DNA of 64,000 bases from Paucimonas lemoignei. GTDB taxonomy: Bacteria; Pseudomonadota; Gammaproteobacteria; Burkholderiales; Burkholderiaceae_D. The position numbers and the translations under genes were made by a program. Below the pieces are notes generated by a model. The model worked only from the letters and a program-made list of their open reading frames with translations, searched no databases and had not been told where the DNA came from. The stretch lies in assembly GCF_004342585.1 (NCBI RefSeq), contig NZ_SLZQ01000007.1, forward strand, positions 62,001 through 126,000, in the 5' to 3' direction. Each line of letters opens with the position of its first letter. Position 1 is the stretch's first letter. This document shows, piece by piece, positions 26,901 to 34,044 of the stretch.

Positions 26901-29900
26901 GCACCGACCAGGGCGGCAGGGACGGCAGCCTCAACTATCCCACTACCGTGGCCTGGCGCATTACCGGCGAAGCCATCAACTGGGGGAGTGCCGCTGGCAG
27001 CGCCGAAATCCAGACCTTTGGCGGCAATGCCACCGGCGTGCTGGAACCGTATTACAACGACACCTATGGCCTTGTCACCTTCGCCGCCGGCGAAACCACC
27101 AAGACGGTTGTTGTCACCTTCCAGGGCGACCGCTACGTCGAGACAGACAAGAACCTCACCTTCAGCGTGCTTCACCCCGACGACGCCGAACACTTGCCGC
27201 TGAGCACCGATGCCTACGGCCCGGCCAACATCGACAATGCCCTGGCCAGCGTCACCACCACGCTGAAGAACGACGATATTCGCCTGTGGGTCAATGGCTG
27301 GGATACCTATTCCGGTGACGGCGGCTATAACAACAACGTCACTGTCACCGCCTACGAGGGCAACCCGCTGACGTTCAACGTCACGCGCGGCGGACGACTG
27401 GACTGCGACGTGGTGGTGAATTACACCATCATCCACGGCAGCACCACGGCAGGCGATTTTCAGACCACCACGGGCAGCTTCACGCTGGCCGCGCGCCCCA
27501 CTGCTTACGGCGAATATACCTACAGCATCCCGCTGGCCAACATTCTCGCCGACGACATCACGGTGGAGGCCAACGAGACGTTCATTCTGCGGCTCTCCGC
27601 TCCGGCGGATACGGCCGGAGCGGCGGTGCGCTTTCAGAGCTACTACCTGGATGCCTCCAACAGCTACACTTCGCCGACCACTACCTTGGACGTCGCCGGC
27701 ACCATTCTCGACGACGACTCCAGCTACACGCTGACGCCAGCTTCCACCAGCCTGGTGGAAACCGACCAGGGCGCGAACCAAACCTTCTCCTTTACCGTGA
27801 ATCGCGGCGGAACCGGCTATACCGGTGCGGCGGTACTCAAATGGCGCGTCGAAGCGGTTGGCGCCAACCCTGCCAACGCCGCCGACTTTGCCAGCTCCGA
27901 TACGCTGGGCACGAATGGCGGACTGCCGTCGGGCACGGTGAGCTTTGCCAACGGTGTCTTGACCGGCAACTTCAGCGTGCTCGTCAAGGGCGACCTGATT
28001 GCCGAGAGCAACGAGACTTTCCGCGTCGTGCTGTATGAAGATGTCCTCACCAGCATGTCGCCCAACATCGTCAATGCGCAAAACGTCGCCAGCGGCACGC
28101 TGACCATCGTCACCGACGACACCGGCATCAGCATCGGCAACGCCAGCGTCACCGAAACCGATGCCAACCAGACGATGACATTCGTGGTCACCCGTTCCGG
28201 CGATCTGTCGGGCAGCTCGACCATGAACTGGACGCTGCAGCATGGCACCACCTCGGCAGGCGACTTTACCGGCGCCACCAGCGGCTCGATCAGTTTTGCC
28301 GCCGGCGAGACCACCAAGAACATCACCGTCACCGTGGTCGGCGACCTGGCAGGGGAGGATGCCGAAACCTTCAATATCCAGCTTTCCAACCTTGTTGGCG
28401 TGGATGAGGCGATCAAGGTTTCCGCCACGGGCACGATCAACAACGATGACGCTTCTTTCGCGATTGCAGGCGCGGTCGCCAGTTCGCGCGAGAACTCCAG
28501 CCAGACCTTCACCATCACGCGCACCCACGATACGGTGCAGAACCAGACGATAAACTGGTCGGTGGCGGCAGGCACGGCAACAGCTTCGGACTTCGGCGGC
28601 GCGCTGCCGTCAGGCTCGGTGACATTTGCGCCAGGCGAGCTGAGCAAGACGATCACCATCACGCCGACGAGCGACACGACGCCGGAAACCGACGAGACCT
28701 ATACCGTCAATATCACGCTGGGAGCCGGGACCGCCGGCGACACCATCACCACCGCCAGCGCCACCGGCACCATCGAAAACGACGATGCCGTGTTCAATAT
28801 CGCCGCGGAGCAGGCCAGCGCGCAGGAAGGGCACAGCGGCACGACGGCCTTCACGTTTACGATCACGCGCGGCGGCGACACCGACGGCGCTGCCAGCGTC
28901 GACTGGAAGCTCAGTTCGGCCCTGGCGTCAATCGGGGACTTCGCCACCGCCGACGCGCTTGGCAGCAATGGCGGCCTGCCCAGCGGCAGCGTCAGCTTTG
29001 CCGATGGCGAAACGACCAAGACGGTCACCGTGCTGGTGCAGGGCGACCTCGATGTGGAAGCCGACGAGGTCATCACGCTCACGTTGTCAAACGCCAACGG
29101 CGGCCAGATCCAGAACGGCACGGCCAGCTCCACCATCCTCAACGACGACTCGACCATCGCCATCAGCGCCACCTCGGCGGTAAAAGCCGAAGGCAACAGC
29201 GGCACCACCGCCTTCACCTTCACCGTCACGCGCACCGGTTACCTGGGTGAAGCCGAGACGGTGGAATACGCCATCACCGGCAGTGGCGCGAACCCCGCCA
29301 ACGGCGCCGACTTCGGCGGCAGCCTGCCATCAGGCACCCTGACGCTGCCGGCCGGCCAGGCCAGCGTGACGCTGACTGTCTATGTCACCGGCGATCTCGA
29401 CGGCGAGCCGGACGAGGGTTTCACGGTCACGCTGACCAATCCGAGCAGCGGCGTAACCATCACCCAGGCGACCGCCGACGGCACCATCCAGGCCGATGAC
29501 GTGGTGTTCGATGTCAGCCCGCCGGCGACGCTTGTCGAAGGCAACCCGGGCACCACCACCTACTTCGACTTCGTGGTGACGCGCAGCGGCAACCTGAGTG
29601 GCTCGCAAACCCTCAACTGGAGCGTCGCCGGCGTCGGCGCCGACGCGACTTCCGCGAGCGATTTCGATTTCATTGCCGGCACTGTGACCTTCAATGCCGG
29701 TGAAACCAGCAAGACCATCCAGGTCCCGGTGAAGGGCGACTATATCGGCGAAGCGAATGAAACCTTCCGCCTCACGCTCACCGGCCCGAACGGCGTGGTA
29801 TTCACCCGCGACACGGCCGATGCCACCATCACCGATGACGAAGCGTCGCTGCGCATCGTCGCCACCGATGCCAGCAAGGCGGAAGGCGGCGACGGCGATG

Positions 29901-32900
29901 TCACCAACCTGACGTTCACGGTAACGCGCACCGGCAATACCGCGCTGGCCGCCACGGTGGATTGGAGCGCCGCAGGCGTGGACATCGATGCCGCTGATTT
30001 CGTTGGTGGCGTGATCCCTTCCGGCAGCCTGTCGTTTGCCAGCGGCGAATTGTCGAAGACGATCACGATTGCCGTAAAGGGCGACATTGCCGTGGAAGGC
30101 GATGAAAGCTTCAGCGTCAATTTGTCGAATGCCTCGATCGGCGCCGATATCGTTGTCGGCAGCGCCATCGGCACCATCGTCAGCGACGACGTCGAATGGA
30201 CCGTGACTGCCTTGTCCATTCCGGGCAGCGAAGGCGATGGTGCCAGCAATTTCGTCTTCCGCGTCACGCGCACCGGCAGCCTGGCCGCCACCACCGTCAA
30301 CTGGAGCACTGCCGGCAGCGGCGCCGATGCGGCGGATGTCAACGATTTCATCGGCGGCTTCTTCCCATCGGGCAGCCTGGTGTTCGCCCAGGGCCAAACC
30401 TACCAGGACTTCACGGTGCAGGTCGCCGGCGACAGCGTGCGCGAAGCAGACGAAGGCTTCACGGTGACGCTTAGCTCGCCTGCGGACAGCCTCACGCACA
30501 GCTATGCCACCCAGTCCGCCAGCGCCACGATCGCCAATGACGACGATGTCATGTCGATTGCTGCCCTGGCTTCCGACGCCGCCGAAGGATCGGGAAGCGG
30601 GGCATTGCTGACCTTTACCGTCACTCGTACCGGCAGCCTGAGCGGCACCTCCACGGTCGGCTGGCGCATCGTTCATGGCGATACCGACGCGGCCGATTTC
30701 GCCGCTACGTCGGGCACGGTCAGCTTTGCCGATGGCCAGAGCACCGCGACAGTGACGATTGCCGCGATTGGCGACCGCAACGTCGAAGCCGATGAAAACT
30801 TCACCGTCGAACTGGTCAATCCAGGCGCCGGCAGCACGATCGATCCCACGGCCGCCACGGCAGCTGGCACGATCCGCAACGATGACGTCGACCTGGCGCT
30901 GTCGGTTTCCGAAGCAAGCGTCGTCGAAGGCGACAACGGCACTGCCGGCCAGATGACCTTTACCGTCACGCGCAGCGGCGACTTGTCCGTGGCGACCTCG
31001 GTGGACTGGAGCGTCGTCGCAGGCACGGCCACCGCGGCCGACTTTGCCGGCGGCGTGCTGCCTTCCGGTTCAGTCAGCTTCGCGGCGGGCGAAACCAGCA
31101 AGACCATCACGGTCAATCTCGCCGGCGACGGCGCGCATGAAGGCAACGAGACGTTCACGGTGCAGCTGTCGAATGCCAGCGCCCATGCCGATATCTCGGT
31201 CAACGACGTTGCCGGCACCATCGTCGATGATGACGATACGCTCACGGTCACGGCGGTTTCCACCGACCATGCCGAAGGCAACAGCGGCACCACGGTGTTC
31301 ACTTTCCGCATCGACCGCACCGGCACATCGACCGGCAGCGCCAGCGTCGACTGGAACGTTGCCGGCCTGGGCATTCACGGCGTCTCCGCCGATGAATTCG
31401 TCGCCACGACCGGCACGGTGCATTTCGCCGATGGCGAAGTCAGCAAGACCTTTACCGTGGAAGTGCGCGGCGACACGGTCGGCGAATACGATGAAAGCTT
31501 TACCGTATCGCTCGGCAATCCGAGTTACGGCTCCACCGCAAGCAGCACGACGGCGTCCGGCATCGTGCGCAACGACGATCCTGTGCTGGTCATCAGCGCG
31601 GATCAGGTATCGCTTGCGGAAGGCGCGGACGGCCAGGAGACCACCTTCACTTTCACCGTCACCCGCAGCGGCGACATCTCGGGCTTCAGCAGCGTGCTGT
31701 GGGAAGCCATCGCCAGCGGAACGCGTCCGGCCAACGCCCAGGACTTCGGCGGCGTGTTCCCGTCGGGCGCGGTGGCGTTCCAGCCAGGCGAGTCCACCCA
31801 GCAGATCAGCTTTACCGTGCTCGGCGACGCTACCGGCGAATACGATGAAACCTTCTCCGTCGTGCTGTCCGACCCGGCCAACGCGACGATCCTGGAGGGC
31901 ACTGCGCAGAGCATCATCCTCAACGACGATACCGGCATCCTGATCAGCGCCCTGTCCGCGGACAAGGCCGAAGGCGACAGCGGTCCGACCGACTTCACCT
32001 TCCGCGTCGAGCGCGTCGGCATGGCGACCGGCACCGCGTCGGTAGCCTGGGCAGTGCAGGGAACCGGCAGCTATCCCGCCGGCACTGACGATTTCATCGG
32101 CGGCGTGCTGCCCTCGGGCACGGTCACTTTCGCCGATGGCGAAAGCTACAAGGACATCACGATCCAGGTCGCGGGCGACGAGACGTACGGCTTCGACCAG
32201 ACTTTCCGCGTCGTCTTGTCGAATGCGGTCGGCGCCAACCTCATCAATTCGACAGCCAACGGCATCATTCGTAACGATGACAGCCAGGTATCGATTGCCG
32301 CAGACAGCGCGTCGAAGGTGGAAGGCAATAGCGGCGTCACCAACTTCACCTTCACCGTGACCCGTATCGGCGCGCTGGATGAAACCGCCACCGTCAGCTG
32401 GCAGGTGGCCGGCAGCGGCGGACAACAAGCCAACGCGGCGGACTTCGTCGGCGGCATATTGCCATCCGGCTTACTGAGTTTCGCCGCCGGCGAAACATCC
32501 AAGACCGTCACCGTGCAGGTGGCAGGCGATACGCTGACCGAACTGGATGAGCAATTTACCGTGCAGCTGGTCAATCCCGGCTCGGGCGTCAGCATCAGCC
32601 CGACTGGAGGCGCGGCGACCGGCACCATCCTGACCGACGACCTCGGCGTGTCGCTGATGGCGCTGGATGTCGACCGCAATGAAGGCCAGGCCGGCGCGCA
32701 GACGGCTTTTACCTTCCAGATCATCCGCTCGGGCTCCACTGCCCAGGCAGTCACGTTCAATTACCAGATCGCCGGCAGCGTCGACGCGAACGATTTCGTG
32801 TCGGCGCTCAGCGGCAGCATCACGATACCCGCAGGCGTCAACAGCCAGGTATTGACGCTCTACGCGCGCGGCGATACGGACTTGGAAGGCGATGAACACT

Positions 32901-33973
32901 TCACCGTCACATTGTCCGGTTCCGGCGTCAATATCGACAGCACGCCGGTCGCCGGCGTCATCCGCGAAGATGATAACGGCGTATCGATCCATGCACGTAC
33001 AGCCACGGTGACTGAAGGAACCGGAAGCGGCATGACGGAGATCGTGTTTGATGTGTCCCGCACCCATGCGGTTGGCACGACTGCGGTGAACTGGAGCGTG
33101 GCAGGCAGCGGCCTGGTCGCGGTGGATGCGGCGGATTTCCTGGGCGGCATCCTGCCGACCGGCAGCCTCGTCTTCAATGCCGGCGAAACCGACAAGAGTT
33201 TTTCCGTGTTCGTGAAGAGCGATCAGATCGTGGAACTGAACGAACTGATGGCGGCGACGATCACCACGGATGGCAGCGCGGCCGTGGTGGTCGGCCGCGC
33301 CGAAGTCACCGTCTTGAACGATGACGTGGCGGGACCCGGCGCCGACCGCATAGAAGGCAGCGCGAGCGGCGATTCGCTGGATGGATTCGGCGGCAACGAC
33401 ACGCTGATCGGCGGCGCCGGCGGCGATATCCTGCGCGGCGGCAGCGGCGATGATGTGCTGATCGGCGGCGCCGGCAGGGACGTTCTGCAAGGTGGCAGCG
33501 GCGCGGACCTGTTCGTCTACAACTCTCCGAGCGAAGGCATGGACGTGATCCAGGACTTCGAGGCGGGAATCGATCACATCGCATTCGATCCGGCCGGATT
33601 CGGCAACCTTGGCAGCGGCGGCATCTTGACGACCGTTTCCCAGGCTTTCGATACCAATGTGGCGACCACGCTGTCTCGCCTTGCGGCGTCGGCCGATGCC
33701 GACTTCTATGCCGTGTCCTTCCAGGGCGGCACCTTCAGCTTCGGCGTCGGCAGCAGTGGGCATTTGGATGAACTGGAAGCGGCGATCACCGGCGGCAACC
33801 ATACCGGCGGCGCATTCTTCCTGATTTCCGACGGTACGGCATCCCGCCTTTACTACGATGCCGATACATCGCAAGGGACGGATGGCAGCGGCATGATCGC
33901 CATCGCCGAATTGCCCACGGTGACCGATGCGCATGCGGCGCCGCACGACATCGTGATTCCTCACGCAGGATAA
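17978..33973 (+). CDS. Giant type I-secreted Calx-beta repeat surface protein (RTX adhesin), 5331 aa
   Basis: A single uninterrupted frame of 5331 codons, with GGAG before the ATG. Residues 1-95 are a helical, Ala-rich N-terminal domain without a Sec signal; 96-200 is a Pro/Ser/Ala linker. Three short repeats beginning PEIT/PELA follow at about 202, 224 and 245. Residues 304-5117 hold about 39 Calx-beta units, each starting near FSIxATxxxxxEGxSGTT, with FTVTRTG, DFGGxLPSGTVxFAAGETSKTITV and ending NDD. Residues 5127-5180 are six RTX nonapeptides (GGxGxDxLx), followed by a 150-residue C-terminal domain (FEAGIDHIAFD, a type I secretion signal). It is Ca2+-binding, rod-like and very probably an adhesin or biofilm matrix protein. 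I saw only one Cys. The ABC exporter and adaptor genes follow directly. Confidence 0.93.
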   Translation: MAGESGMSAALLQAAIEKAVSAFQSAAAQGDALALKAAGAQASAFLASQGMSGEQTARVAAFIEQAMTDAISRNLPLEILLASARDGSLPGMTAITDQANPDLPQPDHVAKDEGSVKAGHGLDGRDASSSATQALSPAAAETVAGKPGQPAGNPPLDHDSSSVFRFENHLSATFDFGSVLNDIASGIRDVPLPRSYGATVRPEITALSGQFNQNDPLGSRPDQPEITLLTGDATAPNLARDLAQPELAILTGDSFSRTLIVNENTTNVFVLGPSGLAGEPVGGFGSNRTSESAQAASSTLYSAVSIVANAASVAEGSDGAVTIITFKVSRTNPGTAGDLTWTVAGLDPADFENGVVPGGTVSFAASQVEQEITIRIAGNKEIEALKTLTVTLSAPSSSSMQLVNPSASMVLIDDDGLVSISADQAQIIEGDSGTSKVVSFTVTRTNGVGASSVDWIVSGADAADFGGKLPSGTVVFADGVLSQQVNLTVTGDRIIKPDETLTVTLSNPGANLNLGRATASTTIINDDGLVSISANQSQVIEGDSGTSQVVSFTVTRTNGVGASSVDWTVSGADAADFGGTLPSGTVVFADGVLSQQVNLTLTGDRTIEPDETLTVTLSNPGANLNLGTATASTTIINDDVGFSLIGQTMDVVESGAGSQTAVTFRVIRSEDLNAVMTVSYRFIPVGSNAADSADFVNGQDGLGDNGGMPSGQVTFGAGETSKLVTVYVNGDAIAETDETFGVVLANPPAGTQIVFGEAYGVIRSDESIFNIAAVTASTMEGNGTGGVQQFLVTRTGNVAEAGTVGYTIAGYGENPAEADDFASGMAFSGTVSFAAGESSKLISVQLQGDSQLEGFESYAVKLQAQDSNSIIGTGMAIATIDPDDAAINIVATNSVVKEGSGATTRPQTFTLTRSDYLDSTVTIDWKVVGTGLHPVDGADFGGSLPSGSITFAPGETQKTITVTPTPDALYEFHETYDVVLTTSQSGVVLQTDTASGMVLNDDAGLTLVASNLDRPEGNPGTASQLSFLVQRTGDVTGVSSVHWELVPAALNGATAADFLAGVLPSGDLTFLVGVSSMVVTIPLSTDNLLEPDKAFSIQLSGASAGTEILVSQVNGVIRNDDAVFDLVAQTSVSEGHSGTTTLTFTVQRTGDLTGIDTVDYAISGASSGAAASGSDFVGGAFPTGTLSFAAGESSKTFTVEIQGDAALESDEVFTVTLSNGSAGTSIGNATANVTILNDDDTLAITATDADLTEAANGGTRDFTFTVTRSGFLDRASSVEWSVAGIGGAPADAADFFGGVLPSGTVNFAANETSKTITITVNGDYNKEADESFRVTLSSPSAGTTLTTASADGIIRNDDTGLAITATSTHHNEGDSGTTVHEFTVTRSGVTTGTTTVSWALAGSGGNPVDAADFGGTLPSGTLVFAPGETSKVIQVHASGDTAIESTEGFTITLSGADGNADITTPTASGTIVADDIGIAISAAASSVLEGAAGTSRVLQYTVTRSGDLASPIVIDWAATGMDLADFANGTVLSGSLSFAANETSKTISLTQIGDNVNEADETLTVTLTNPLSNPAQARTYITNATATTTVVNDDAALTISADASTVAERNTGDGVSTPVTFTVTRAGDLSAATSIDWVLQLPGGVGSAASGDFIGGQDQLGSNGGLPSGTVTFAAGASTAQITVLIATDDQVELDESFSIVLQGADGNTELTGTTATVTITNDDTGFSIAATDADKVEGHSGSTTYTFTVTRAGAIASAATVDWAVTGSGMAPANAADFGGSLPSGTLSFAAGETSKTLTITVAGDTAVELDEGFTVTISNAKLDDATPQLIVDATASAVIRNDDQSFAVAAANASLAEGSAGNTQVAFIITRSGDLSSAATVDYAVAGSNGANLADVLGGVLPSGTLTFGVGVDQLAVTFDVIADTLAEGNETFTLTLANPSAGILSVATADTVVLNDDTNFVLSAPAAIAEGSSGTTAVNFTVTRTGDTSGSGSVRWTVSAAAGLTSGDFVGNQDALGTNSGLPSGIVNFAAGETSKTITINVQGDVTLENNETLQVVLANPIGGTIEAGDGVKSTTILTDDDSFSISTLTTTRVEGNTDSTITYTVTRTGSLVGARDLTWTVGGTNGFNAATDLAAGQAASGTVSFADGQTTATIVITIKGDSTVEADEIMTVTLSAPPPNSVIGTATASTTITNDDASVSIAPLLADKSEGNAGYVDFTFTVTRSGNTAQTSTVNWTVDASVLNAVNGADFYATQPTGVNKDGNGIPYGTVSFANGETSKTITLRVAGDSAFESDETLRINLSDASAGTEIGTGNAIGTVRNDDAQFNITTGTATATEGDGGHGTGVAMTYTVTRTGNLSQTSTVDWTVVHGTTNANDFTNGVGANITPSGTLTFASGVSTQTITVYVYGDTGLNSVENNENFSIALSNPNAGSSLGATTTYASTIIENDTLLTVTANDMRMAEKVTGESTTFTYTVTRSGNTSGTTTINWQVGAATGALQVYDPTDGDGWSGSADATDFGGSFPSGTVTFAAGETTKTITVTVPGDNTPENDEWFVLSLNGGSGYDHIRSTYTDPDFANGQYIFRDNGVVGVIYNGNSYNSATNGYIFSEIQRDEAVFFLSDREVANTSIRTLSPGDALLMRNEGDTPGDGGAGATIVNIGGVDYGYVEHIFAVQRQVATAGTASVGWRIDTYYSAAVTPDDFLTITRDGNGNITAIATAGAFPSGTVTFADGQEWAYVKFYTRVDDVGEANEYYSIYLENPSAGSSINPGDTAAERYNNIGIIVNDDTRFDVVATNTVEGGIITYTITRSGDSRGTDTVDWSLTLPGSEITNEGNSNTSTWYKLDPSDISGVTASNGGASYAGGVYSGKLTFLDGETTKTVIVQTIDDNWTESWREELTLVLDNPLNVDAGEANHDQETPVVGSPATARVYDNESDPLISVSVSSATTWEGTGANDSAAGNSVTFTITRTDQGGRDGSLNYPTTVAWRITGEAINWGSAAGSAEIQTFGGNATGVLEPYYNDTYGLVTFAAGETTKTVVVTFQGDRYVETDKNLTFSVLHPDDAEHLPLSTDAYGPANIDNALASVTTTLKNDDIRLWVNGWDTYSGDGGYNNNVTVTAYEGNPLTFNVTRGGRLDCDVVVNYTIIHGSTTAGDFQTTTGSFTLAARPTAYGEYTYSIPLANILADDITVEANETFILRLSAPADTAGAAVRFQSYYLDASNSYTSPTTTLDVAGTILDDDSSYTLTPASTSLVETDQGANQTFSFTVNRGGTGYTGAAVLKWRVEAVGANPANAADFASSDTLGTNGGLPSGTVSFANGVLTGNFSVLVKGDLIAESNETFRVVLYEDVLTSMSPNIVNAQNVASGTLTIVTDDTGISIGNASVTETDANQTMTFVVTRSGDLSGSSTMNWTLQHGTTSAGDFTGATSGSISFAAGETTKNITVTVVGDLAGEDAETFNIQLSNLVGVDEAIKVSATGTINNDDASFAIAGAVASSRENSSQTFTITRTHDTVQNQTINWSVAAGTATASDFGGALPSGSVTFAPGELSKTITITPTSDTTPETDETYTVNITLGAGTAGDTITTASATGTIENDDAVFNIAAEQASAQEGHSGTTAFTFTITRGGDTDGAASVDWKLSSALASIGDFATADALGSNGGLPSGSVSFADGETTKTVTVLVQGDLDVEADEVITLTLSNANGGQIQNGTASSTILNDDSTIAISATSAVKAEGNSGTTAFTFTVTRTGYLGEAETVEYAITGSGANPANGADFGGSLPSGTLTLPAGQASVTLTVYVTGDLDGEPDEGFTVTLTNPSSGVTITQATADGTIQADDVVFDVSPPATLVEGNPGTTTYFDFVVTRSGNLSGSQTLNWSVAGVGADATSASDFDFIAGTVTFNAGETSKTIQVPVKGDYIGEANETFRLTLTGPNGVVFTRDTADATITDDEASLRIVATDASKAEGGDGDVTNLTFTVTRTGNTALAATVDWSAAGVDIDAADFVGGVIPSGSLSFASGELSKTITIAVKGDIAVEGDESFSVNLSNASIGADIVVGSAIGTIVSDDVEWTVTALSIPGSEGDGASNFVFRVTRTGSLAATTVNWSTAGSGADAADVNDFIGGFFPSGSLVFAQGQTYQDFTVQVAGDSVREADEGFTVTLSSPADSLTHSYATQSASATIANDDDVMSIAALASDAAEGSGSGALLTFTVTRTGSLSGTSTVGWRIVHGDTDAADFAATSGTVSFADGQSTATVTIAAIGDRNVEADENFTVELVNPGAGSTIDPTAATAAGTIRNDDVDLALSVSEASVVEGDNGTAGQMTFTVTRSGDLSVATSVDWSVVAGTATAADFAGGVLPSGSVSFAAGETSKTITVNLAGDGAHEGNETFTVQLSNASAHADISVNDVAGTIVDDDDTLTVTAVSTDHAEGNSGTTVFTFRIDRTGTSTGSASVDWNVAGLGIHGVSADEFVATTGTVHFADGEVSKTFTVEVRGDTVGEYDESFTVSLGNPSYGSTASSTTASGIVRNDDPVLVISADQVSLAEGADGQETTFTFTVTRSGDISGFSSVLWEAIASGTRPANAQDFGGVFPSGAVAFQPGESTQQISFTVLGDATGEYDETFSVVLSDPANATILEGTAQSIILNDDTGILISALSADKAEGDSGPTDFTFRVERVGMATGTASVAWAVQGTGSYPAGTDDFIGGVLPSGTVTFADGESYKDITIQVAGDETYGFDQTFRVVLSNAVGANLINSTANGIIRNDDSQVSIAADSASKVEGNSGVTNFTFTVTRIGALDETATVSWQVAGSGGQQANAADFVGGILPSGLLSFAAGETSKTVTVQVAGDTLTELDEQFTVQLVNPGSGVSISPTGGAATGTILTDDLGVSLMALDVDRNEGQAGAQTAFTFQIIRSGSTAQAVTFNYQIAGSVDANDFVSALSGSITIPAGVNSQVLTLYARGDTDLEGDEHFTVTLSGSGVNIDSTPVAGVIREDDNGVSIHARTATVTEGTGSGMTEIVFDVSRTHAVGTTAVNWSVAGSGLVAVDAADFLGGILPTGSLVFNAGETDKSFSVFVKSDQIVELNELMAATITTDGSAAVVVGRAEVTVLNDDVAGPGADRIEGSASGDSLDGFGGNDTLIGGAGGDILRGGSGDDVLIGGAGRDVLQGGSGADLFVYNSPSEGMDVIQDFEAGIDHIAFDPAGFGNLGSGGILTTVSQAFDTNVATTLSRLAASADADFYAVSFQGGTFSFGVGSSGHLDELEAAITGGNHTGGAFFLISDGTASRLYYDADTSQGTDGSGMIAIAELPTVTDAHAAPHDIVIPHAG
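18887..33329 (+). repeat. Array of about 39 tandem Calx-beta coding repeats
   Basis: Counted by hand from the unit-ending NDD-type motifs (variants DDD, SDE, PDD, ADD, ENDT, DNES). Most units are 100-125 codons. Units 19-23 (about 25340-27720, residues about 2456-3248) are longer and diverged, with Tyr/Asn-rich insertions. Because the units share much coding sequence, the array is prone to recombination and to assembly collapse. Confidence 0.9.
19223..19894 (+). repeat. Near-identical tandem duplication of one Calx-beta unit
   Basis: Copies at 19223-19558 and 19559-19894 each span 336 bp (112 codons). They begin with the same GGCCTGGTGTCGATTTCCGC and end in the same GCCAACCTCAATCTCGGCA block, differing at only a few bases. 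All other units are far more diverged at the DNA level, so this looks like a recent unequal-crossing-over event. Confidence 0.85.
33356..33517 (+). repeat. Six RTX nonapeptide repeats
   Basis: Six consecutive 27-bp units encode GSASGDSLD, GFGGNDTLI, GGAGGDILR, GGSGDDVLI, GGAGRDVLQ and GGSGADLFV. These fit the GGxGxDxUx Ca2+-binding parallel beta-roll of hemolysin-type proteins. The first unit is degenerate. They lie 150 residues before the C-terminus, as expected for a type I secretion substrate. Confidence 0.9.
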
Positions 33974-34044
33974 ACGCAGGGCCAGCCGCCGGAACGCAAC
34001 ATCTGTAAAAGTTTCGGCGGCATTAAAAGATTGGAGCAGTAAAA

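Noticed and set aside
18887-33329. Possible CRISPR array or DNA satellite because of the periodicity
   Set aside because: The period is about 300-370 bp, in frame, with protein-level conservation (Calx-beta) rather than identical short repeats and unique spacers.
18509-33964. Several long minus-strand frames (up to 689 codons) opposite the giant adhesin gene
   Set aside because: They follow from the strong GC3 bias and repetitive coding of the plus strand; their translations repeat GA/DRxx-type low complexity, lack ribosome sites and show no domains.
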